Shown one piece after another: positions 6,486 through 13,745 of a stretch of 32,784 nt of DNA; the stretch's first letter is position 1; each line of letters starts with the position of its first letter. A model generated the notes under the pieces. That model saw only the letters and a program-made list of their open reading frames with translations. It searched no databases and was not told the origin of the DNA. Source of the stretch: Chitinispirillaceae bacterium (GTDB lineage: Bacteria; Fibrobacterota; Chitinivibrionia; Chitinivibrionales; Chitinispirillaceae); the NCBI GenBank assembly GCA_016929415.1, contig JAFGIW010000102.1, positions 1 to 32,784 of the forward strand, read 5' to 3'. The position numbers were made by a program, and so were the translations under genes.

Positions 6486-9347
6486 TTATCTGAGCAGGAT
6501 CCCATGAATCAGGGAGTCAAGCCGGTGCGTGAGTTTGGCCGCGCCGGTCGAGCTGAGGTGGTTCCAGTTGACGGCATCGGCATCGGAATAATCATGATCG
6601 CCGTAATTGTACGCATCATAGAGATGAAAGTTTGGATGGGTGGTTTCCAGAGCCCTGAGCTGCGCCATAACCGCCCTGCCTGTTTCCCACGAAGGGCCGT
6701 AACGAAAGAAGTGGTCGGTCTGCCGGTAATAGGGACTTTCCGGAAAGTTAATTGCCAGCACATGGATATCGTACGATGCACACCGTTCGATGATCCCGAC
6801 AAGCGTGGCAAAGTTCTGCCGGTACAACGTGTTGTCAACAGTCCAGTCTATTTCACCCGACAGATCAGGATTCGTTCCTCCCCAGCCTCCTGCTTCATAA
6901 GGAACATATCCGAGAGAATCGATGTATGGTGCATCCGGATAGGGCTGGCTGCCTATCGTCTGATAAAAATTGGCAGGTGCGTTTTCAGTCCAGAAATGGT
7001 GCTCGGTATCGTAAACGAATCCTTTTATGACAGTGAAACCGGAATTCCAGGAATAGGTCCGGGATTGTCCCTGCGGCCGCGCAAAATTATCGAAGGGTAT
7101 ATTGATACCGATGAGTTTGACCCTTGACGCATGAGGCAGGATGTAGTTATCGGTAAGGCAGGTAACGGCATCAAGCCCGCAGCCGGCAAAGCTCAGGTTC
7201 ATGGCGCTGTATCCGCTGAACAACGAGCTATTGATTCCGCAATAGACATACGATTGTCCCATAAAGAGCAGGTCGTATCGATCGTGGTATTTCCAGAAGA
7301 AATGCAGCAGTTTACCGAAAAAATATTGCGCGTCAGTCAAATAAGGTTCCATATAGTTGCCGAGGCTGTCCAGATTGAGATTATCCGGATTGTTGACCGA
7401 TGTTCCCGTCCACAGGCAGGGTTGCCACAATTCCGTCCCGGTAAGGAGCAAGCGGGTTTCCCGGGTAGAAATATTCACGCAATAAACGGCATGAGCCTGA
7501 TCGGCGGGATTGCGGGCGCACGAAACCGCAAATCGCGGATCATTACTCCATCGGGGGAAATCCCATGATGCCTCGTTGTCCGGAACATGCACAAAAGAAG
7601 AAACCGAATCGGAAAACGACGAGACAAAGAGATATTCGTGAATCCCGTAGCTGCTTCCCGTTATCGCGCTCGGAACAGGAAAGCCGAAATCCAGAAACAT
7701 GCATCGGGCATTCCCGGTGGTATCCGGCGCAATGGAAGCGTTACACACCTGAACCGAACCGTCACTGCTTTTTCCGTTGTACGGATAGGTGAAAAGCTGT
7801 TTCTCTTCCTGGCTGACAAGGTCGCGCATGACGAGTCGGTCAAACGACGTAAGCGCAAACCGTCCGTCGGCTGATATACCGTCATGAAAGCTTCCGTCGG
7901 CAATAAGTAAAACGGGTGAACCGGCGGGTGTACCGTCGTACATTTTCTGCTTGTAGGTCCTTGTCGATTTCCAGGCAGCGTTCCCGTTCGCAACGGCTGA
8001 ATTGGTATACACGATACATGTATCCCCGGTTGTTCGGTCGATCCACCACTGCGGAAGGAATGCTGAATCGGAATCAAGCGTTACCCACGGCGAAGCAAGC
8101 GAATCGATCGACCGCACCGTAATGGTGGAGGCGCCGCCGAAACCGACATTGCCGCTCGAATAAGCGACAAAGCGGCCGTCGGGAGAGAGTGCAGGCCGGT
8201 ATACTTTTTTATCGTCAGGGAATTCAAGAACATAAGGTAATGAAACGCCGAAGTTTACCACGCATAGCGTTCTCTTCGGACCGGTAACATTTACAAAAAC
8301 GAGTTTCGCGGACGAGGATTCGACAAACGAACGCAGCGCATCACCGGCAAGAGCGATGGTTACAGGATTGGTCGTGGAATCCGAGGATGGGGCGCCAATG
8401 TACTGTCCGTTGGGAATAGCCCCGCGTGCACAGCGGAACCCCACGTATTCGCACGATGTGGCGATGGCGGTGGCGTAGGTGGCGCTGCGATAGGATGGGC
8501 GCATAAAGATGAGACCATGGTTGTATGCCCCTCCCTTGATTACTTTCTCGAATGCTCTGTTGGGCTGTCGCGCACCGATGGAGTTGATTATATGATCTCC
8601 GTTGTAAAGTCCTTTCCAATCGTTGGTCCATTCAAAGACATTTCCCGCCAAATCATGAATTCCCAATTTGTTGGCAGGTTTTTCCGCCACCGGATGAGCC
8701 GTACCGCCGGAGTTCTTCGCATACCAGCCGGCGCGCGATGCCGAAAGCGTGTCCCATGGCGTGGTATAGGGTAATTGCGATGATCCTTCCCGTGCGGTGA
8801 ATTCCCATTCCGCCTCGGTCGGCAACCGATATCCATCACAGGTTAAATCGCAATTAAACCCGATAAGGGAGTACACGCTTCCGTTGGGCAGGGATTGAAT
8901 CGAGGAAAAGGTATAAACCGTGTCGAGATGTTCTTTACGGCTCCGTGCATTACAATGGAGTACTGCATCATACCACGATACGTAATACACGGGAAAGGCA
9001 TCTCCCTTGCCAAAAGCGGAGGTGTCCGGTACGGGGTTTCTCCCCGTGTATTCAGAGAAATCTTTTTGCGTCACTTCCGTGGTGTCGATCCAATAGTCGT
9101 AGGTAAACGTGGTCCGCATTCCTGATTGTTCATCGATGGAGGCTGCGGTATCGTCCCATCCCTGGCTGAACGTTTTCCCGGCGGAAGCGATTTTAGCCAT
9201 ACCTCCGGGAGGAGGGGTTGACGGGGCAGTTGGAGGCTCGCGCAGACTGCAGGTCAAAAGACAGGGAAGGATACCTGTACATCCATAAAAAAATAGCGTT
9301 TTAGAAAATAGAGAGGTCATAACGGGTCTGTCAGGCAAGCCATACAT
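6486..9347 (-). CDS. Large exported protein: SUMF1/FGE-like domain, TolB-like propeller, SGNH-hydrolase-like C terminus
   Basis: A 953-residue protein. The N terminus is hydrophobic with CLLTC near residue 33, a possible but non-canonical lipobox. Start is uncertain: ATG 9347, or ATG 9320 giving MTSLFSKTLFF; neither has a good Shine-Dalgarno. Residues about 75-310 are a SUMF1 domain (YDYWIDTTEVTQKDF, GYRLPTEAEWEF, GIHDLAGNVFEWTNDW, GFRCARG) with both FGE catalytic cysteines replaced (His, Met). Residues about 330-640 contain propeller-like repeats (RPALSPDGRFVAYSSG, DGISADGRFALTS). Residues about 690-953 look like an SGNH/GDSL-type fold: LLFMGQSYVYCGI as block I, NLSFAGCG, and a final DADAVNWNHLSSTGAAKL with the D-x-x-x-x-x-H arrangement. 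From memory this architecture fits the Fibrobacter paralogous family TIGR02171, many members being lipoproteins of unknown function. Confidence 0.85.
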   Translation of the reverse strand: MYGLPDRPVMTSLFSKTLFFYGCTGILPCLLTCSLREPPTAPSTPPPGGMAKIASAGKTFSQGWDDTAASIDEQSGMRTTFTYDYWIDTTEVTQKDFSEYTGRNPVPDTSAFGKGDAFPVYYVSWYDAVLHCNARSRKEHLDTVYTFSSIQSLPNGSVYSLIGFNCDLTCDGYRLPTEAEWEFTAREGSSQLPYTTPWDTLSASRAGWYAKNSGGTAHPVAEKPANKLGIHDLAGNVFEWTNDWKGLYNGDHIINSIGARQPNRAFEKVIKGGAYNHGLIFMRPSYRSATYATAIATSCEYVGFRCARGAIPNGQYIGAPSSDSTTNPVTIALAGDALRSFVESSSAKLVFVNVTGPKRTLCVVNFGVSLPYVLEFPDDKKVYRPALSPDGRFVAYSSGNVGFGGASTITVRSIDSLASPWVTLDSDSAFLPQWWIDRTTGDTCIVYTNSAVANGNAAWKSTRTYKQKMYDGTPAGSPVLLIADGSFHDGISADGRFALTSFDRLVMRDLVSQEEKQLFTYPYNGKSSDGSVQVCNASIAPDTTGNARCMFLDFGFPVPSAITGSSYGIHEYLFVSSFSDSVSSFVHVPDNEASWDFPRWSNDPRFAVSCARNPADQAHAVYCVNISTRETRLLLTGTELWQPCLWTGTSVNNPDNLNLDSLGNYMEPYLTDAQYFFGKLLHFFWKYHDRYDLLFMGQSYVYCGINSSLFSGYSAMNLSFAGCGLDAVTCLTDNYILPHASRVKLIGINIPFDNFARPQGQSRTYSWNSGFTVIKGFVYDTEHHFWTENAPANFYQTIGSQPYPDAPYIDSLGYVPYEAGGWGGTNPDLSGEIDWTVDNTLYRQNFATLVGIIERCASYDIHVLAINFPESPYYRQTDHFFRYGPSWETGRAVMAQLRALETTHPNFHLYDAYNYGDHDYSDADAVNWNHLSSTGAAKLTHRLDSLIHGILLR

Positions 9348-9852
9348 TCTTTATCTTCGATATCTTCGATAAGTAGAGCGGTCCTTTATGCCAATAGGCG
9401 TATTGAAGGAAAGGGGCATTTTAGACACAAATATCGTTAGTGCTGTTTTTTCAATGATTAAGTTCATTGCACAGGTCTCTCAGCCATCCGACCATTTACA
9501 AATACAAAATATACCACATTGTTTGTATTTTGGCAATATAGACAAAGCCATTAATAATCTATCAGTCATGTTCAAAGATAAGATCGGTTTCTTGGATTGC
9601 CGGTCAGGATAAAAGCATCAGGATAAGCGACGACGATACGGGGGGCTGTTCCTAAAACTCCGCTGCCGGCCCGCCACCCCACCCAATAAAAATCCCCGAA
9701 AATCGCCGACAGAAGTTATATTTATAAGGCAATTGGTTTCTTTTGAATCAGTTAAATGCCATAAAAACAATCTGTTACGTCAGCTCGCCCCGCCGGTGGA
9801 GGGGAGCGGTGCTCGTTATCAGTTACCAATATGATTTTATCGATTATTACGT
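9348..9852. other. 505-base AT-rich region without a convincing gene
   Basis: It holds a tandem 9-base repeat TATCTTCGA (9352-9369) just upstream of the 953-residue gene. A 9-bp inverted repeat AAATACAAA / TTTGTATTT lies at 9500-9508 and 9522-9530. A 74-codon frame at 9388-9612 has no ribosome site and no convincing homology. I could not pick a clear tRNA-Ser promoter. Confidence 0.5.
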
Positions 9853-9941
9853 GGAGAGATGCCCGAGCGGCCGAAGGGGCACGCCTGGAGAGCGTGTGTG
9901 CGGTTTCCGTACCCTGGGTTCAAATCCCAGTCTCTCCGCCA
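9853..9941 (+). tRNA. tRNA-Ser, anticodon GGA
   Basis: Acceptor arms GGAGAGA (9853-9859) and TCTCTCC (9931-9937) pair fully, with discriminator G9938 and an encoded CCA (9939-9941). The anticodon stem CACGC/GCGTG encloses CTGGAGA, giving anticodon GGA at 9887-9889, which reads UCC and UCU. The long variable arm (CGG-TTT-CCG hairpin) is typical of serine tRNA. The T arm is CTGGG-TTCAAAT-CCCAG. Confidence 0.97.
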
Positions 9942-9950
9942 CTATTTTTT

Positions 9951-9977
9951 GCCCGGATTCCGATTCGGAATCCGGGC
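9951..9977. repeat. Near-perfect inverted repeat between tRNA-Ser and SRP RNA
   Basis: GCCCGGATTCC and GGAATCCGGGC flank a 5-base centre. It starts 10 bases after the tRNA CCA end. The run of T before it (9945-9950) is on the wrong side for a plus-strand terminator, so it may be a processing or termination hairpin for the tRNA without a U tract. Confidence 0.55.
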
Positions 9978-9983
9978 TTCAAT

Positions 9984-10082
9984 GGGCCAGGCCCTGCGCA
10001 ACTAAAGACTGTGAACCCCGCCAGGCCTGGAAGGGAGCAACGGTAAGCAGACACCCGGTGTGCCGCAGGTAAACTTGGCCCT
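9984..10082 (+). ncRNA. ffs: Signal recognition particle RNA, small (4.5S) bacterial type
   Basis: The conserved domain IV is present: CCAGGCCTGGAAGGGAGCAA (10021-10040) with the GGAA tetraloop, the asymmetric internal loop AGCA, and the partner strand GGTAAGCAGA. The 5' end GGGCCA (9984-9989) pairs with TGGCCC (10076-10081), closing a rod of about 98 bases. There is no room for an Alu domain. The RNA binds Ffh and targets nascent membrane and secreted proteins. The T-rich TTTATTTTTCATTTTT after the helix serves as its terminator. The dnaX start follows 27 bases later, as in many bacteria. Confidence 0.93.
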
Positions 10083-10109
10083 TTATTTTTCATTTTTGAC
10101 AGGCGGTTC

Positions 10110-11903
10110 ATGAGCTACATTGTTTTTGCGCGTAAATGGCGGCCCCGTACCTTCGACGACGTGGTGGGGCAGGAGCATATTACCGAGACGCTCAAAAAAG
10201 CGATCGAGAAGGACCGGGTCGCCCATGCCTACATCTTTACCGGGACGCGGGGGGTGGGGAAGACGACCACGGCCCGTATTCTTGCCCGGGCGCTTAACTG
10301 CGAAAAGGGGCCCACACCCGCCCCGTGCGGCGAGTGCGCCTCATGTAAAGACATTATCGGCGGGTCGAGCTTCGACGTGCTCGAAATCGACGGTGCCTCG
10401 AACAACTCCGTCAACGACATACGGGAACTGCGTGAGAACGTCGGTTACTCGTCGATGGGGGGCAAACACCGCATTTTCGTCATTGACGAAGTGCACATGC
10501 TGTCGAACTCCGCATTCAATGCGCTCCTAAAAACCCTCGAAGAACCGCCGAAAAACGTCATTTTCATTTTCGCGACCACCGAACCGCAGAAAATCCCGGC
10601 CACCATCCATTCCCGCTGTCAAAGGTACGACTTCCGGCGTATCGACACGCAGCACATTCTCGAACGGCTTATACACATCTGTAAAGAGGAGAAGATAACC
10701 TACGAGAAACCGGCTCTGGTAATGGTGGCACGCAAGGCCGACGGCAGCATGCGCGATGCGTTGAGCCTGCTCGACCAGGTTTACTCGTTCTGTCAGGACC
10801 AACTCACCGAAAAAGAGGTGCGGTCGGTGCTGGGGCTTGTCGGCACGGAGGTATACCACCGGATCATGGATGCCATCGACGAAAAAAAGCCGGCAATCGT
10901 TCTGGGTTTCGTTCAGGAGGTGCTTCATCAGGGGTTTGACCTCCAGGAATTTATCGCCGGTTTGCAGGAACACCTGCGCAACCTGCTTTTCGCGAGGATC
11001 CCCGACGCACTTACGGGCCGGGGGATCGATTTTGACGAAGAGTCGGTGGCGCTGCTGGTCCGGTCGGCGCAGCGATTCTCCGAGGGTGATCTTCTGCGGA
11101 TGACGGAGATCGCACGCAAAACCGAGCATGAACTCAAGTGGAGCGCCTTCCCGCGGTTTCTGGTTGAAATCATGATGCTCAAACTGGTCTATCTCGACCG
11201 TACGGTCTCAATCGAACAGATGGTAAAGCTGTTCGGGAGCGGGGCGGACAATGCAGCGGCGGATATAGCCGCACAATTATCCGGTGATGCTGACGGCGCA
11301 CTAAAAAAAAAACTGATGCCGATTCCTGAATCCGCAGTCCCCCCTTTTGAAGTGACGACCTCACTACCGCTTCAGGCGGCAGCCAAGCAGGCGCAAACAG
11401 GCAACGGAAAAGCCACTGATTCATCGGTTGGTGATACGCCGGTCGATGCAACCCTTTCAGCGACTGCTCCGGAAATCAATAAGGAAGGTTTCAATGAACC
11501 ATCCTCTGAAGCCTCGGCATCGCCCGACATTATTGCGCTCTGGCCGTCATTTCTTGAAGCGCTCCTGCGTGACAGGCCGAAACTCGGCTCTTTTCTCTCT
11601 CTTGCTTCGGTTGCGGCGTGTTCATCCCATTCTATTGATATAAGATTTTCCCCCTCCTTCAAGTTCCAGTTTCAGGAAATTAACCGGAAACAAAACCGGG
11701 AAGAGATTACCCGTGTTCTTCATACATTTACGAACCGTTCTTTCGATGTCCGCATGACGCTTGAACCAGAGATGTCGGGCGCCGAAGAACAGAAGTATAT
11801 TAAACAGACAAACGGCAGGAAGTTAACCATCAATGACGAAATCGAACATGAGCCGATTATACAGACCGTAATGGACATGTTCGACGGCGAAGTCATGGAA
11901 TAG
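10110..11903 (+). CDS. dnaX: DNA polymerase III subunits gamma and tau
   Basis: A 597-residue clamp-loader ATPase of the replicative polymerase. Walker A is GTRGVGKT (residues 45-52); the zinc site uses C64, C73, C76 and C79; Walker B is VIDEVH; sensor-1 region is TTEPQKIPATIHSRCQRYDF. Domain III ends near residue 375. The tail beyond (about 455-560, ALWPSFLEALLRDRPKLGSFL) looks like the tau domain that binds the polymerase. At codons 398-401 a run of ten A makes a probable slippage site that would yield a shorter gamma protein (separate entry). Start ATG at 10110 has only a close AGGCGG upstream. First gene of dnaX-ybaB-recR; the next gene starts 11 bases after its stop. Confidence 0.97.
   Translation: MSYIVFARKWRPRTFDDVVGQEHITETLKKAIEKDRVAHAYIFTGTRGVGKTTTARILARALNCEKGPTPAPCGECASCKDIIGGSSFDVLEIDGASNNSVNDIRELRENVGYSSMGGKHRIFVIDEVHMLSNSAFNALLKTLEEPPKNVIFIFATTEPQKIPATIHSRCQRYDFRRIDTQHILERLIHICKEEKITYEKPALVMVARKADGSMRDALSLLDQVYSFCQDQLTEKEVRSVLGLVGTEVYHRIMDAIDEKKPAIVLGFVQEVLHQGFDLQEFIAGLQEHLRNLLFARIPDALTGRGIDFDEESVALLVRSAQRFSEGDLLRMTEIARKTEHELKWSAFPRFLVEIMMLKLVYLDRTVSIEQMVKLFGSGADNAAADIAAQLSGDADGALKKKLMPIPESAVPPFEVTTSLPLQAAAKQAQTGNGKATDSSVGDTPVDATLSATAPEINKEGFNEPSSEASASPDIIALWPSFLEALLRDRPKLGSFLSLASVAACSSHSIDIRFSPSFKFQFQEINRKQNREEITRVLHTFTNRSFDVRMTLEPEMSGAEEQKYIKQTNGRKLTINDEIEHEPIIQTVMDMFDGEVME
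11303..11312 (+). promoter_or_regulatory. A10 slippage site in dnaX (putative gamma/tau switch)
   Basis: Ten consecutive A cover the end of Leu398 and Lys399-401. A -1 ribosomal shift, or one added A in the mRNA, gives five further residues (T-D-A-D-S) and a TGA at 11327-11329, a protein of 406 residues. One lost A gives a TGA at 11314-11316, a protein of 401 residues. Both would end just after domain III, as gamma does in E. coli and Thermus. No obvious upstream Shine-Dalgarno stimulator or strong downstream hairpin is seen, which favours transcriptional slippage. Inference from position and sequence only. Confidence 0.6.
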
Positions 11904-11913
11904 GAGATCTCCG

Positions 11914-12225
11914 ATGTCGAAAGATATGAGTAAACTGCTCAAACAGGCACAGAGAATGCAATCTCAGGTGATGAAGGCCCAGGAAGAGTTTAAAAAACAG
12001 GAGATTGAAGGGAGTGCAGGCGGCGGAATGGTGACCCTCAAGCTCAACGGGGGTAATGAACTTGTTGCTCTGAAGATCAATCCCGAAGTCGTCGATCCGG
12101 ATGAAGTCGAGATGCTCGAAGACCTTATCATTGCTGCGTATGCAAGCGCGCAGGAAAAACTTAAAACCATGTCGGACTCCACCTTCGGCTCCCTTACGAG
12201 CGGACTGAATCTTCCGGGATTATGA
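11914..12225 (+). CDS. ybaB: YbaB/EbfC family nucleoid-associated protein
   Basis: A 103-residue small dimeric DNA-binding protein. Family features: helical start (MSKLLKQAQRMQSQVMKAQEEFKKQ), then the short beta region with GGGMVTLKLNGGNELVALKINPEVV and the terminal helix LEDLIIAAYASAQEKLK. AGGAG lies 7 bases before the ATG at 11914. It sits between dnaX and recR, the classic arrangement, and its stop overlaps the recR start (ATGA). The family binds DNA and is thought to work with RecR or in chromosome organisation. Confidence 0.95.
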   Translation: MSKDMSKLLKQAQRMQSQVMKAQEEFKKQEIEGSAGGGMVTLKLNGGNELVALKINPEVVDPDEVEMLEDLIIAAYASAQEKLKTMSDSTFGSLTSGLNLPGL

Positions 12226-12833
12226 TCGGTCCGCTTGAAGATCTCGTCGAGGCGCTCTGTCGACTCCCCACCATCGGCCGCAAGAGCGCATGGCGGCTTG
12301 CACTCTATCTGATGGAGCAGCCGCAGTCCGAGGCTACCCATCTGGCGGACATGATTGTTGCCGCCCGCAGCCGTCTGCGGCATTGCGCACGCTGTTTCAA
12401 TTACAGTGAAGACGAACTTTGTACCATCTGCGCTTCCCCGACACGGGAAAGCGGCTGTATCTGCGTTGTTGAAAAACCGGTTGACGTTTTTGCGATCGAA
12501 CGGGGCGGACGATATCGCGGACTTTATCATGTTCTGGGCGGGGTACTCTCTCCCCTCAACGGCGTTACCGTTGACAAATTACGTATCGGCGAACTTGGTC
12601 GGCGTATCCGGACCGAACATCCCGAAGAAATAATCATCGGGCTTGGCGGTTCGGCGGACGCCGAAACCACCGCCCTCTATCTTGCGCGACTTTTCAAAGA
12701 CCTGCCGGTGCGGATGACCCGGCTTGCCCGGGGATTGCCGGCGGGGATGGAACTGGAGTTCGCCGACCAGATCACTCTCACTCAGGCGTTACATGAACGG
12801 ACGGATATGCACTATGGCAAAACAGACGGGTAA
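12222..12833 (+). CDS. recR: Recombination mediator protein RecR
   Basis: A 203-residue protein that acts with RecF and RecO to load RecA at gaps. It shows the helix-hairpin-helix start (LCRLPTIGRKSAWRLALYL), a C4 zinc finger (C55, C58, C67, C70), and a Toprim domain (CVVEKPVDVFAIER, GLYHVLGGVLSPLNG, EIIIGLGGSADAETTALYL). The C-terminal ITRLARGLPAG-type Walker B-like segment reads MTRLARGLPAGMELEFAD. The start overlaps the ybaB stop by four bases, so translation is probably coupled. The end overlaps pgpA by 20 bases. Confidence 0.97.
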   Translation: MIGPLEDLVEALCRLPTIGRKSAWRLALYLMEQPQSEATHLADMIVAARSRLRHCARCFNYSEDELCTICASPTRESGCICVVEKPVDVFAIERGGRYRGLYHVLGGVLSPLNGVTVDKLRIGELGRRIRTEHPEEIIIGLGGSADAETTALYLARLFKDLPVRMTRLARGLPAGMELEFADQITLTQALHERTDMHYGKTDG

Positions 12834-13341
12834 TCGTTCCCTGTTTTACTGGATCCGCAAGACGGGGGCGAGCCTTTTTTTTCTTGGATTCATCCCGGCT
12901 GCACCCGGGACCATCGGGTCTGCCGTGACGGTCGCCGGTATCTGGTACCTGCACCGGCACGAACAGTATTCGGCGCTGTTTAACGCGCAGCAACCCCTCA
13001 TCTGGTGGGCATGCAGCATCGGCCTCGTGCTGATGAGCCTCGTGCTCTCCTCTCATGCGAAGGAGACCTTCGGGCGGGATGACCCGGGGCCGGTTATTAT
13101 CGACGAAGTCGCCGGGCAGTTCATCACCTTTTTCATGGTGCCCCTGTCCCTGCGCACGCTCATCGCCGGATTTTTTCTTTTCCGTTTTTTTGATATAGTC
13201 AAGCCGTTTCCGGTCAACGATATGCAGCAGCTCGACGACAACGTGGGCATCACCATGGACGACGTCCTCGCCGGCGTCTACGCGAACTGCTCGCTCCTTC
13301 TGACGCTGGCCGCGTACCGCTGGATCAGGGGGTATCTGTAG
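12814..13341 (+). CDS. pgpA: Phosphatidylglycerophosphatase A
   Basis: A 175-residue inner-membrane enzyme removing the terminal phosphate from phosphatidylglycerophosphate in phosphatidylglycerol synthesis. Diagnostic stretches are the N-terminal GFIPAAPGTIGSAVT, DDPGPVIIDEVAGQF, FFLFRFFDIVKPFPV and GITMDDVLAGVYA, whose acidic residues bind Mg. Three or four membrane helices are visible. I take the ATG at 12814, inside the end of recR; the frame is open further upstream but homology starts only after this Met. No strong ribosome site, so coupling to recR is likely. Confidence 0.94.
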   Translation: MAKQTGNRSLFYWIRKTGASLFFLGFIPAAPGTIGSAVTVAGIWYLHRHEQYSALFNAQQPLIWWACSIGLVLMSLVLSSHAKETFGRDDPGPVIIDEVAGQFITFFMVPLSLRTLIAGFFLFRFFDIVKPFPVNDMQQLDDNVGITMDDVLAGVYANCSLLLTLAAYRWIRGYL

Positions 13342-13344
13342 ATC

Positions 13345-13671
13345 ATGTCGGCAACAGCACTATCGTACCTCACGTCGTTTATCCGCACCTACCTCCACGA
13401 AATTTCCTTCGGCATCACCGCGGTTTCGTTGATGCTCTTCGGACCCTATATAAACGAGAGCATCCGCAGGCTTGTACGAAAATTTCACTGGCTGCTTCGG
13501 TACGCTGTTTTTATACTGCTCTGTACCGTGGGGTATACCTTTCTCCTGCAGATTGTTTACCTGGGAGTGAAGCATTTTCTGCAGACTTGCTCGAATCCCC
13601 TACAGGTCGCCGTAACGTTCGGGTTGTATCTCCTCCTCGCTTGGGTCGCCAAGGAACAGAAGGCGATTTGA
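13345..13671 (+). CDS. Small membrane protein, function unknown (DUF3392-like)
   Basis: A 108-residue hydrophobic protein starting 3 bases after the pgpA stop, the last gene of the dnaX cluster. Three membrane segments are visible (about residues 20-38, 47-70 and 84-101). The start, with LTSFIRTYLHEISFGITAVSLMLFGPYINESIRR, reminds me of the DUF3392 family of small inner-membrane proteins, but that is from memory. Co-transcription with pgpA could suggest a membrane-lipid link; this is inference. Confidence 0.7.
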   Translation: MSATALSYLTSFIRTYLHEISFGITAVSLMLFGPYINESIRRLVRKFHWLLRYAVFILLCTVGYTFLLQIVYLGVKHFLQTCSNPLQVAVTFGLYLLLAWVAKEQKAI

Positions 13672-13699
13672 GCTGGAGACTGTCGGGTTAATGACTAGT

Positions 13700-13715
13700 T
13701 AAGATGGCGATCTTA
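13700..13715. terminator. Short hairpin between convergent genes
   Basis: TAAGAT-GGCG-ATCTTA is a 6-bp stem with a GGCG loop, lying between the stops of the plus-strand membrane protein gene and the minus-strand kinase gene. On the plus strand TATATTCTCC follows. Weak as a terminator. Confidence 0.35.
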
Positions 13716-13745
13716 TATTCTCCAACACTCCAATACACCTTCCCC

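Noticed and set aside
9388-9612. 74-codon frame containing LDTNIVSAVF, which recalls the start of PIN-domain toxins
   Set aside because: The resemblance is limited to about ten residues, none of the later PIN acidic residues follow, there is no ribosome site and the product is far too short.
9743-10072. 109-codon frame spanning tRNA-Ser and SRP RNA
   Set aside because: It runs across two RNA genes identified by structure and cannot be a protein gene.
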